The translations under genes were made by a program, and so were the position numbers. The notes under the pieces are model-generated. The model made no database searches. It was given only the letters and a program-made list of their open reading frames with translations, and was not told the DNA's origin. DNA of 52,592 bases, taken from positions 1-52,592 of the forward strand of contig NZ_BMMV01000038.1 of assembly GCF_014646115.1 (NCBI RefSeq), given 5' to 3'. Shown in pieces: positions 33,243-41,707 of the stretch (positions are counted from its first letter, which is position 1; the number at the start of each line of letters is the position of its first letter). The stretch comes from Streptomyces camponoticapitis (GTDB lineage: Bacteria; Actinomycetota; Actinomycetes; Streptomycetales; Streptomycetaceae).

Positions 33243-36050
33243 TCAGCCTGTGTGGCGTGGGCAGTTCACGAGCGTTGGCCGGACGCGGCTGCTGGCAGTC
33301 GGCCCCAGGGGCAACGACCACGCCTTGCGGATGCTTTCGATCAGAGGGCGGGCGCTGTAGGGCGATATGCCGAGTTCCTGGCGGGCGTCGGCCAGTCGTT
33401 CGGGGTCGCCGTCCGGGCCGTGTTCAGCTGCGAGCTGGGTGCGGCGTTCGAGTCCTTCAATGCTGAAGATGTCGAGCAGGGTGAGTGAGAAGTAGGCGTA
33501 CGCGGAGGCTTCGTCGATGAGCTGGCGTGCGTCACTGGTCAGTTCCAGATCGGCTGCGGCACCAGGTTGGTCGCCGGCGGCTGCGGTGTTTGGCCAGGTG
33601 CCGTCGGTGTAGAAGGCGAACTCGTCAAGAGTGTGCAGCATTTCGGCTTCCGTGCACGGGCATGGATCACGGTGATAGCCGCAAAGGGTGCGGAATGATG
33701 CGAGGACGTCGCTGGTGTTGTGGGTCCACTGCTGCTTGCTCAGCAGAGTTCGGAAGCCCGCGAATGTTTCTGCCAGTTCTTCCAGGACGAGGTGGCGGGA
33801 GATGTGGGTCAGCTCGTGGGACTGGGTTTTCTCCTGGATTTCGCGGATCTGCAGTCCGTAGCGGAGCAGGTCGCGCAGGATGCCGCCGGACAGGGCGTGG
33901 GCGAGGATGATGTAGGGGTCTTTCATGTTCTGGGAGCGCTTGGCGAGAATGGCGCGTGATTCTTTGAGAGTGCTGGGCTGAACGTGGACGATGTCGTCCA
34001 GGGAGCTGTCGGTGACGTCCCGGTGCGGCAGGCCCCGGCGGACGAACGCGGCCCCAACGTCTTCAGCCACCGAGATGAGGTAGTAGACGTAGGGCACGCC
34101 CAGGATGGCCTTGATCTCGCTCAGGAAGGCCAGTGCCTGAGTGTCCGAGCCGAGGCGGTCCACCTCGTCGATGGCGATCACCACGGTCTTGCCCTGCTCG
34201 GCTTTCTCGAAGGCGATGCTCCTGAGCAGGTTGCGGAACTCCTGCACCAGTTCTGGGTAGTTTGGGGGGACTGTGGAGACGGTTGTGGAGTGGTTGCTGC
34301 CCAGGCTCAGGAGCTGGGAGGCGCCGGTGGTCAGTCCGTTCGTGGACTGCTGGATCGTCTGGAGACGGTAGAGGTGGTTGCGGCACTGGGTCACCAGTTC
34401 CGGTTCCTCCGGCCGCGGGCTCCATCCGCCCGCTTTCGACAGCAGAACCCCGGCGACGATTCCCGCCAGTCGCAGCGGGTTCTCGGTGTCCGATAAGAGG
34501 CTGCGCACCTGCGGGTTGTCGATGAGGTACAGCAGCAGGAACGTCCCGCCGGCGGCAGCCGCAGGTCGGAACAGTTTCTCCAGGGAGATGTGCCACCTGC
34601 CGAGGGGGAACTCGGTGTCTGAATCCCGGGCGATGCGCAAGAGCCACCACACGAACATCAGTACCGCGGTGACGGCCACGGTTTTGATCAGTGCTTCCTG
34701 CTGGGTGAGGTAGAGGTGTTGGGCCTGCTTGCGGATCTGTTCGTCCAAGAACACTGTGCCCAGGGATAACCAGGCCAGGAGAAGACCGAGTGGCCTGCTG
34801 CCATGCATTGCCAGTCGTCCCACCAGGCGTGGCAGCCAGGCCGCGTGCCGCGCCTGCCACCAGGCGATCCCCGCGATGATGGCGGTCACGCTCGCGACGA
34901 CTGTGTGGCCCTGCCAGATCTCCACCGCGTAGCTGCGGGTCGACTCTGCGTTCGTGCGTGCGAAGTCGGCAACGGATGTGGCGTACTGGGCGTACAGGGA
35001 GCGCACCGAGGCAGACAGACCCAGCACCAGTAGCGCGGCGGCGGGTACCGCGAAGGAGCTCCACCGCCCCAGCCGTTTGGCCTGGAGCCTCACCCCCCGC
35101 AGCAGCCTGCCTACGGGCGACAGGCGAGCGAACCTTGGCGCGTCATAGCGCTGGTCGCGCATGTATTTCTCGCAGAGCTGTACCGACAGTGAGAGCAGGA
35201 AGTCGTGCGGGGTGTAGGTGGCCGGCGCCTGGGCGATCACGCCGAAGCCCGCCTTCTTGACGCACTCATCGAGCAACGTTGTCTTGCCGGCGCCCCGTGG
35301 TCCGCAGACAGCAATGGTGCCGTCCTCGATGTGCGCGAGTTTGCTCTCCAGCTGACGCCTGGCCCCGTTCTCGACGACGAAGCCCGGTGCCCGCGGCGCG
35401 CGCAGGCCCCAGTCGTAGTTGTCCGGGATGAACAGGGAGTCCGGGTCCTCGCCCAGCATGTGGCGGACCAGTTGGGCAACCACCGGGCCCGTGCCCCCTT
35501 TCTGCAGGTCTTCTCCCCAGCCGACAGCGCGCTGTCCCACCTCGTAACGCTGGACCAGCCAGGAGATGCCCAACCCTGCGGCGACCAGGCACTGCATGAG
35601 GTTGGACCACGCCGGCTTGCCACGCCAGAACAGGGTGAACATCACGGCCGCCGCGGCCAGACTCGCTACGCCCAGGGCGAGCAGTCCGCCGAAAAAGAGC
35701 ACCGCTGTGGCCCCGAGCGCGATCAGGGAGCTGACCACCCGCCAGTTCCAAGGTGTCTCACGCGCCGCCCTTTCGTGCTTACCGCGGACCTCGTCCAGCT
35801 TGACTACCGCTTCGTCCAAGGCAGTCGAGGGGCATTGAATGGTGGCGTAGCGGTGGTACCTCGTCGTTCTCATCCGCTTCAGGACGGCGTCGCGGGTTAC
35901 GCCCTCCCGTTTTCCCAGCAGCCGCACGGTCTTGGGCTCGGCAAGCGACGCCCGTACACAACGGCGGTAGATCTTGGCCTTGTCACCCCCGCTCACGAAG
36001 TCCTCTGCCTTCGCCTCCCAGGCATCCAGCCAGTCCCGTAACGGCGACAT
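33243..36050 (-). CDS. Membrane KAP-like P-loop NTPase
   Basis: This 935-residue protein has a Walker A motif at about 250-257 (VCGPRGAGKTTLLDE) and Walker B at about 640 (KTVVIAIDEVDRLGSDTQAL). Hydrophobic segments lie before Walker A (about 106-165) and, unusually, inserted between Walker A and B (about 335-355, 385-400, 420-435, 460-475 and 500-515). Membrane helices within the P-loop domain are the hallmark of KAP NTPases, many of which are phage-defence or membrane-associated regulators. The N-terminal 90 residues include a possible helix-turn-helix-like stretch (LLGKREGVTRDAVLKRM). ATG 36050 is the start. It stands alone on its strand, near a STAND NTPase. The effector is unclear. Confidence 0.8.
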   Translation of the reverse strand: MSPLRDWLDAWEAKAEDFVSGGDKAKIYRRCVRASLAEPKTVRLLGKREGVTRDAVLKRMRTTRYHRYATIQCPSTALDEAVVKLDEVRGKHERAARETPWNWRVVSSLIALGATAVLFFGGLLALGVASLAAAAVMFTLFWRGKPAWSNLMQCLVAAGLGISWLVQRYEVGQRAVGWGEDLQKGGTGPVVAQLVRHMLGEDPDSLFIPDNYDWGLRAPRAPGFVVENGARRQLESKLAHIEDGTIAVCGPRGAGKTTLLDECVKKAGFGVIAQAPATYTPHDFLLSLSVQLCEKYMRDQRYDAPRFARLSPVGRLLRGVRLQAKRLGRWSSFAVPAAALLVLGLSASVRSLYAQYATSVADFARTNAESTRSYAVEIWQGHTVVASVTAIIAGIAWWQARHAAWLPRLVGRLAMHGSRPLGLLLAWLSLGTVFLDEQIRKQAQHLYLTQQEALIKTVAVTAVLMFVWWLLRIARDSDTEFPLGRWHISLEKLFRPAAAAGGTFLLLYLIDNPQVRSLLSDTENPLRLAGIVAGVLLSKAGGWSPRPEEPELVTQCRNHLYRLQTIQQSTNGLTTGASQLLSLGSNHSTTVSTVPPNYPELVQEFRNLLRSIAFEKAEQGKTVVIAIDEVDRLGSDTQALAFLSEIKAILGVPYVYYLISVAEDVGAAFVRRGLPHRDVTDSSLDDIVHVQPSTLKESRAILAKRSQNMKDPYIILAHALSGGILRDLLRYGLQIREIQEKTQSHELTHISRHLVLEELAETFAGFRTLLSKQQWTHNTSDVLASFRTLCGYHRDPCPCTEAEMLHTLDEFAFYTDGTWPNTAAAGDQPGAAADLELTSDARQLIDEASAYAYFSLTLLDIFSIEGLERRTQLAAEHGPDGDPERLADARQELGISPYSARPLIESIRKAWSLPLGPTASSRVRPTLVNCPRHTG

Positions 36051-36249
36051 GCGCCCACCCTTCCCCCAAGTACCAGGACCTGCGGATGCTAACGCCCTGA
36101 AAGAGCACGACGGACAGCGTTCTGCTGAAGGTGGCGCAGTTTGCGCGCACTACACGGCAGCAATGATGAGTTCCGGTCTCTGATCCGGGACCAGTGACTT
36201 CACCGGGTGGCTCTGAGGATCAGACGTCTAGCTAAGGGCTTGCAGGTCA

Positions 36250-36620
36250 TCAACATGGCGTCTTGATCTTGCTGTTGGGGTCGATGCTCAGGGCGATGAC
36301 CCGGGCATGGAGGGTTGCGAGGGCAGCGGGTGGGGTGGTCGCCGGTGGGACGCTTTTGGCGTGCGCCTTGAGCAGTGTCCTGATCTTCAACAGGGTGCGG
36401 GGCACGGCGGTGCGGCTGCTGTCGAAGAGCACGGCGAGGGGTTCAGCGGCCAGGGCGACCCGTAGGTGGAGGACGGCGGCCAGGACCTGGTCGGGGAAGG
36501 CGAGGCGGGGCGGGCATCCGCGCTTGACGTCGTCGTCGACGGCCAAGTGTGGATGAGATCGCTCAGTTGCTTCCGGGACATGCCGGTCAGGGTGGGGGCG
36601 GACAGCAATGCCTGGTTCCA
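36250..36620 (-). pseudogene. Helix-turn-helix transposase relic, frameshifted
   Basis: One frame reads ALLSAPTLTGMSRKQLSDLI (about 36610 down to 36550). The next continues RGCPPRLAFPDQVLAAVLHL, LAVLFDSSRTAVPRTLLKIR, and ends NSKIKTPC-stop. This matches the N-terminal helix-turn-helix protein of a common Streptomyces DDE transposase (ALLxxPTLTGLSxxQL, then KLTLxDRVLATVLxLR). The catalytic part is absent. Confidence 0.6.
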
Positions 36621-36721
36621 CTCCGGGGCCGGCTTCTGCGGAGCCCGGGGTGCTGGGACGACCGGGCGGGGCTGCGGGTGCGGGGCGCACAGGCCGCGCC
36701 GACTGCCGTGGAAAAGAGCGC

Positions 36722-37127
36722 TCAGGGCAGGATCACCGTATGAGCGAGATCAACGACGACGAGGATCATCCGGCCCCTGGACACCTGCGGCCCGACGGTG
36801 TGAGCGACAAGACCGTCGAAGCACCTGCCGGACGTCGCCGAGCAGAGCGAGTTCGTGACCACGTTCGTGCCGTCGTGCTTGAGGATCGTCTCTCTGGTGT
36901 CGCATCTGCCGCTGATGGTGATCCAGTGCCGGAGCAGGTCACGGTTGTAGCCGGTGCGCGAGTGCTCCGTCGTCACCGTCAGGGACGACAGGTATGAGCG
37001 GGCCGTCGAAGGGGCGATCGGGGGTGGGCAGAGCGGCCTGAGCGGGGGTGGTGCTCAGGAGCTTCGCGACGGTGGTGAGGGCGGCAATACTGGTGGCGAG
37101 TACGCCACGGCGGGCGGTGATTCGCAT
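36722..37127 (-). pseudogene. Secreted HNH-type (DUF1524) nuclease relic
   Basis: ATG 37127 opens a signal peptide, MRITARRGVLATSIAALTTV followed by AKLLSTTPAQA. A frameshift near 36960 leads to RTGYNRDLLRHWITISGRCD, TRETILKHDGTNVV, CSATSGRCFDGL and VVVDLAHTVILP-stop. Streptomyces extracellular nucleases of this family have YxRDLFxHWxDxDGDGCDTR and VDIDHVVPL. Here the key DIDH reads DLAH and the protein stops right there, so the catalytic region is lost. Confidence 0.75.
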
Positions 37128-37269
37128 CAGGGTTCTCCCGGGCTCGGGGACGAACGTCCTGAAGAGCGCCCCCATGGTGACGGCCCCGGCTCACTGCAGG
37201 TAGAACGCGTGCGTGAGCGTGCACATCAGAATTCAGGACCTCAGATTCCCTAGCGCCAACTGAGTCTGT

Positions 37270-37440
37270 TCACCGTCGGCCGCGCAACGCGCGGATGATC
37301 TCGGCAACACCGCGCAGCACCGCAGCGCGATGCCGGGAATCGGTGCCCTTCACCGCCACATACGTGACCAGCACGGCGGCGGTAGCCAGCACGACCACCG
37401 CGGCCACGCCCGCCCAGGCACTGGCGATCACCGGGTCCAT
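37270..37440 (-). CDS. Small single-pass membrane protein
   Basis: The 56-residue protein starts at ATG 37440 after GAGAGGGG. It begins MDPVIASAWAGVAAVVVLAT, continues with one membrane helix (about 7-30) and ends in a basic tail (RHRAAVLRGVAEIIRALRGR). It is divergent from the STAND NTPase gene, with starts 185 bp apart. Similar small membrane proteins next to large NTPases can be membrane effectors or anchors; that is inference from position. I do not recognise the family. Confidence 0.6.
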   Translation of the reverse strand: MDPVIASAWAGVAAVVVLATAAVLVTYVAVKGTDSRHRAAVLRGVAEIIRALRGRR

Positions 37441-37625
37441 GCGTGTTCCCCTCTCCACGCCGCGCCGGGTGGTGCGGCTCGCGAACAGCACACGGCACCA
37501 GTCGGCAGAGCCTCAATCGCTACCGGACCGGCCGGACATTGGCGATAAACTCGCTGGTTACAGCACCGCAGACACGGCGGACGGCCGGACACCCCGGACA
37601 GGTACCGGATGCGGAGGGGGTTCCG

Positions 37626-40358
37626 ATGCACGACAAAGCTCGGTCGTCGGCAGTGACTGCACTGGCCCGGCAACTGCAAACCCTTGAAACCAAGGCCCTA
37701 CGCGGCGGCCGTACCCGCGCGCAGGCATGCCGAGAAGCCAACCAGCGAAACCCTCAGATGAAGCGGCTGGCCAGCTCCACGGTGAGCGACTGGCTCGCTG
37801 GCCACAGCCCACCCCGTGACGTCGACCGCCTTTGGGCGCTGGTGGAGGTGCTACTGAACTGGGCCGACGCGCCCGACCGGCTTGACAGTCGCGGTGCCGC
37901 CTGGTGGACGGCCCAACGCCGAGCGTGGCAGGCCACCTGGGAACTGGCCCACACCCCCGACGCATTCCCAGCCCCCCAGGCGCCTCCCAGCCAGCCGGAG
38001 CGCGCAGTCGACCGGCTGCACCAGCACCTCGGTAGACACGACAGCCTGCCGAAGGTCGGCAGCGACACGGCCAAGCCGCTGCTACTGCGCGTCCATCCGT
38101 CCATCCCCCTCGACCAGACGCACGCCACATCAGTTCAGGAGCCGAACATGGCTGCTGCAGCAGGGCTGGATCGGCAGCTGCCGACATTTGTCGAACGGGA
38201 ATCAGCCGAGGAACTGCGGGAGCAACTGCATACTGCGGGCAAGGACGGCGGGTTCGTGGTACTGGTTGGCAAGCCCTGCGTCGGTAAGACCCGTCTGCTG
38301 TACGAGACCACCCGCGAGATCCTGCCCGACTTTCGCCTCCTCGTCCCCGACCTCGGCGATGGCGGCCTAATCAACGACATCGCCGCCGCCGACTTCCCCA
38401 TACCACCGCTGCTGATCTGGCTAGATGAGCTGCAGCGCTTCCTACCCAGTCCCCACTTCGTGCCTGACGAACAGGCCGGCCACTCCCCGCTCACCGCCCG
38501 CGCCGTACGGCAGCTGCTCCAGTCCAGCACTCCGGTGGTGATCGTCGGCACCCTGTGGCCCGACTACCGGACCGACCTGCGTGCCATCGCCGACGGCACG
38601 GCCACCGGCCCGCCTCGTCCCCGCTACCCGCACGCCCTCGACATCCTCACCGCTGCCACCGACCTTGCGCTGTACACCTTCTCCCCCAGCGAACGCGACG
38701 ACGCCACCCGGCTGGCCGACACCGACCCCCGCCTGGCGACGGCGGTAGCGGACCCCGACTACAACATCACCGAGGCCCTTGCTGGCGTCCCGCAGCTGAT
38801 GCGCCGCTACGCTCACGCCCCCGACGCCCACCAAGCCGTCATCCACGCAGCCGTCGACGCTCGTCGGCACGGCCTCCGCTCCCCTCTGACCGCCGATCTG
38901 CTGCACGCAGTCGCCCGCGCCAACTTGACCAGCCTGCAACCCAACGACACCTGGTTCGACCAGGCCCTCGCCGAGTTGACCAGCACCGGCCGTCGTGACG
39001 ACCGCGCCACTGCCCCCCTCATTCCCCTCCTGTCTGCCGACCGCCGCACCGTCCTCGGCTACACCGTCGCTGGCTACCTCCTTCAGCACCTGACCCGTGT
39101 CCGCCGCACCCACCGTCTTACTGGTGTCACCTGGCAGGCCCTCATCGACCACGCCACCGATACCGATGACCTGCATCGTCTCGCCCAAGCAGCACAATTC
39201 CGCATGTTGCTCCGGATTGCTGAGAGCATTTATGCCCGGTTCGCCGCGCACGACAGCATCGCCGCCTTGCTTCTCTACCGACTACTGGTAAGCCAGGGTC
39301 GTACCGACGAGGCGATTGACGCTCTCCGTCCTCATAGTGGCGATGGCGGTCAGGGAACCGCACTGCTGGTCAGTGCCCTGACCAGAGAGGGTCATGCCGA
39401 GGAGGCCATCGAAGTCAGTGAGACACTACAATCTCGTGCCACCGCTGGCGATGAGTACGCGGCAGTACAGCTGGCTGGTGTGCTGGTCGACCGAGGCCGT
39501 AATGGCGAGGCGATTCACGTCCTCCGCCCTCACGCTGATACGGGTAAGCGCGAGGCCATCGGCAAACTGGCATGGCTACTGGGTTTCCATCCCCATAGTG
39601 ACGGGGCGATCGAGGCATTCAATGCCCTGCGATCGCGTGCCGAGGCCGGCGACCAGGAGGCCAACTGGCGGTTCTCCCAGGTACTGGCTTTGCAGGGCGA
39701 CTTCGATCAGCTCCAATCCCGCGCCAACGCCGGCGACGTAAATTCCGCTGGCCTGTTGGTCGAATTCCTCGCCGAGCACGACCGGCTCGATGAAGCGAGC
39801 GAAGCGATTCAGACCCTGCGACTCCTCACCGAACAAGGCAACAGGAAAAGTGCTCAGTGGCTGATCAGCCTGCAGACGGCCATGGGCTCCACCGAGAACC
39901 TGGAGAAGGCGATCGACGTTCTTCGGACCGCTGCCGACGACAAGCATGCCACCCAGGTGCTGATCGACCATCTTGTTCAACAACAGCGCGTTGATGAGGC
40001 GATCGAGATTCTCGAACCTCGTGTCCACGCTGGTGATGAGACTGCCGCCCTGATGCTCGCCAACCTGACGGCAGACCTGCTGGCAGCCGAGGGCCGCGTC
40101 GACGAGCTTCGATCTGCCGCTGACTTCCACCACTATGCATCGGCTGTGAAGCTCACCAAGCTGCTGGCAGCCGAGGGCCGCGTCGACGAGCTCTACGGGG
40201 AAGTCCATGCGGGAACCTTTAACGCCGCTCCCCAGCTGATGCGCCTCCTTTCTGATCGAGGCGTATCCGTGGAAGAAGTCATGGAGCTCTTCCAACACGG
40301 AATCGAACCAGACACCCCGGATCTGACGGAGGCTGCGACGTACCATCGCAAATCATGA
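37626..40358 (+). CDS. STAND-like NTPase with helix-turn-helix and TPR-like repeats
   Basis: This 910-residue protein starts at ATG 37626 behind GGAGGGGG. Residues 1-80 form the XRE-like module common in actinobacterial STAND proteins (LQTLETKALRGGRTRAQACR, LASSTVSDWLAGHSPPRDVD, LWALVEVLL). The P-loop is G-K-P-C-V-G-K-T at 215-222 and Walker B is LLIWLDELQRF near 264. A winged-helix and arm region follows. From about 540 there are degenerate TPR/Sel1-like helical repeats (GRTDEAIDALRPHSGDGGQG, GRNGEAIHVLRPHADTGKRE, QRVDEAIEILEPRVHAGDET). STAND proteins use the repeats to detect a ligand and the NTPase to oligomerise. The effector is not obvious. The gene may work with the neighbouring small membrane protein. 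Confidence 0.85.
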   Translation: MHDKARSSAVTALARQLQTLETKALRGGRTRAQACREANQRNPQMKRLASSTVSDWLAGHSPPRDVDRLWALVEVLLNWADAPDRLDSRGAAWWTAQRRAWQATWELAHTPDAFPAPQAPPSQPERAVDRLHQHLGRHDSLPKVGSDTAKPLLLRVHPSIPLDQTHATSVQEPNMAAAAGLDRQLPTFVERESAEELREQLHTAGKDGGFVVLVGKPCVGKTRLLYETTREILPDFRLLVPDLGDGGLINDIAAADFPIPPLLIWLDELQRFLPSPHFVPDEQAGHSPLTARAVRQLLQSSTPVVIVGTLWPDYRTDLRAIADGTATGPPRPRYPHALDILTAATDLALYTFSPSERDDATRLADTDPRLATAVADPDYNITEALAGVPQLMRRYAHAPDAHQAVIHAAVDARRHGLRSPLTADLLHAVARANLTSLQPNDTWFDQALAELTSTGRRDDRATAPLIPLLSADRRTVLGYTVAGYLLQHLTRVRRTHRLTGVTWQALIDHATDTDDLHRLAQAAQFRMLLRIAESIYARFAAHDSIAALLLYRLLVSQGRTDEAIDALRPHSGDGGQGTALLVSALTREGHAEEAIEVSETLQSRATAGDEYAAVQLAGVLVDRGRNGEAIHVLRPHADTGKREAIGKLAWLLGFHPHSDGAIEAFNALRSRAEAGDQEANWRFSQVLALQGDFDQLQSRANAGDVNSAGLLVEFLAEHDRLDEASEAIQTLRLLTEQGNRKSAQWLISLQTAMGSTENLEKAIDVLRTAADDKHATQVLIDHLVQQQRVDEAIEILEPRVHAGDETAALMLANLTADLLAAEGRVDELRSAADFHHYASAVKLTKLLAAEGRVDELYGEVHAGTFNAAPQLMRLLSDRGVSVEEVMELFQHGIEPDTPDLTEAATYHRKS

Positions 40359-40465
40359 CCAGCCATTCCTGAACTCAGCTTCGCATCAATACTGAACAGA
40401 CACTGCGGCGAGCACAAATAAATTCTTCCAACTTCGAACCCGTAAGTCATCGAGGCTGGCGTAAG

Positions 40466-40760
40466 TCAGCGATCTCGTACCCGTACTGGTCGCGGATGGA
40501 CTATGCCGACAAGGTTCTCGTGAACAGAGTCACGCGGGTAGTTGGAATCACGTGCAGACACCAAAACGCCCCCGCGTGCCACAACGACCCGCTCAGGCGA
40601 GAAGTTACGGCCGTCGGGCATGAAATGCCCGCGCCACTGAACAGTCCAGCCATCAGTTGTTCGCGCTGAGGAAGCAGACGGCTTTCGCGTACGGACCGTG
40701 ATAGGTGTTGACGCTGGCCCGGAAGTCCGGCAGCCGCAGTACCCGCGGCTGCCGGACAGA
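40466..40760 (-). pseudogene. Two coding-like fragments, unassigned
   Basis: Right part: a frame ending LPDFRASVNTYHGPYAKAVC followed by FLSANN-stop (TGA at 40653-40655). Left part: another frame reads DGWTVQWRGHFMPDGRNFSP, then ERVVVARGGVLVSARDSNYP and stops at 40466. Both are protein-like but have no start. They may be the decayed end of one or two genes. I do not recognise either. Confidence 0.3.
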
Positions 40761-40776
40761 TGTACCTGCGAGGTTC

Positions 40777-40962
40777 TCAGGCCGTGCGGTGCGGCGCCCA
40801 GTTGTACGGGAGCAAGGGACTGCCATCCCTCATCCAGTAGCAGAACTCCTGGGCGTCGCGCAGTACACCAGTGCCGGTGGCTCGTCCCTGCTGGCTTTCG
40901 AAGTGGTCGACTTCCAGCAGCACGTGGTCGCCGACCTGTTCACTGCGGCCGAGGTCGAGCAA
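40777..40962 (-). pseudogene. Possible SnoaL-like protein, C-terminal fragment
   Basis: A 61-residue frame reads QVGDHVLLEVDHFESQQGRA then TGTGVLRDAQEFCYWMRDGS. This follows the pattern GDxVxxEVxxxGxGRxSG...F..RDGK of SnoaL-like domains. The first half of a normal 130-residue domain is missing. Confidence 0.35.
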
Positions 40963-41046
40963 GACCCTGCCCGTTGCAGGCTCCGATCAATTGCCAGGGC
41001 TTCCGCCATTCGTAGGTGGCTCGGGCCCCCTGGCGTGAGGTCAGCG

Positions 41047-41248
41047 TCCGCGGATCCATCTCGATCTGCTGGTCGACACCACCGCGGAGCAGACGGCGGA
41101 GGTGGAACGCCTCATCGCGCTGGGCGCCGACAGGATCGCCTGGGAGTACCCGCCGACGCCGGACTTCGTCGTCCTGACCGACCCGGACGGAAACGCGTTC
41201 TGCGTCGTCGACCTGAGCCGAGCCCCCAGCGGCAGCCACCCGGAATAG
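41047..41248 (+). pseudogene. VOC-family protein, C-terminal fragment
   Basis: The frame RIHLDLLVDTTAEQTAEVER, LIALGADRIAWEYPPTPDFV, VLTDPDGNAFCVVDLSRAP ends at TAG 41246. It matches the second half of Glyoxalase_6-type VOC proteins. The first half is absent; upstream sequence is in other frames and unrelated. Confidence 0.7.
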
Positions 41249-41306
41249 CTGCCGGGCGGTGACGGGACCCGGACTGAAGCCGTCCCGACCGGACAAGCAC
41301 CGGGGG

Positions 41307-41450
41307 TCAGAACTCGACCGAGGCGGTGTACCCGATGGTGACGTTCATGTTCCGTTCCATCATCCGCAGGGCGGCGTCCGCCAGGTCCGAGTGGATGTGG
41401 GCGACGGCATCACGCGGCACGGTCACCCGCAGATACCGGATGTGGGCGCG
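41307..41450 (-). pseudogene. C-terminal fragment, possibly of an isochorismatase-like hydrolase
   Basis: The last 48 residues of a minus-strand frame read RYLRVTVPRDAVAHIHSDLA, DAALRMMERNMNVTIGYTA. That is the style of the final strand and helix of cysteine hydrolases of the isochorismatase family (xDAVAxxxPELHxAAL). The upstream part of the frame is not protein-like. The rest of 41249-41707 has no supported gene. Confidence 0.3.
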
Positions 41451-41707
41451 GCCCGCGCTCGCGCCGCCGGTCCACGCCGGCCACCTGGCGCCCGGTTCTT
41501 GTTGGCGGCGGGCCCGACGCCCGCGGGACAGTGAGAAGAGATCCGGCCGCGGTGACGGTGGCCGCGAGCGCGCTGTCCGGGGCGGGGCCATGACGACAGC
41601 CAGTTGCGCTCCTCGGCGTCTCCTCTGTCCGTCCTGCCGACGGACCGTGTGGAGATGACACCTGCTGCTCGGCGAACACTGTCGCTCTGGCGAGGTCCCT
41701 GGGCTTG

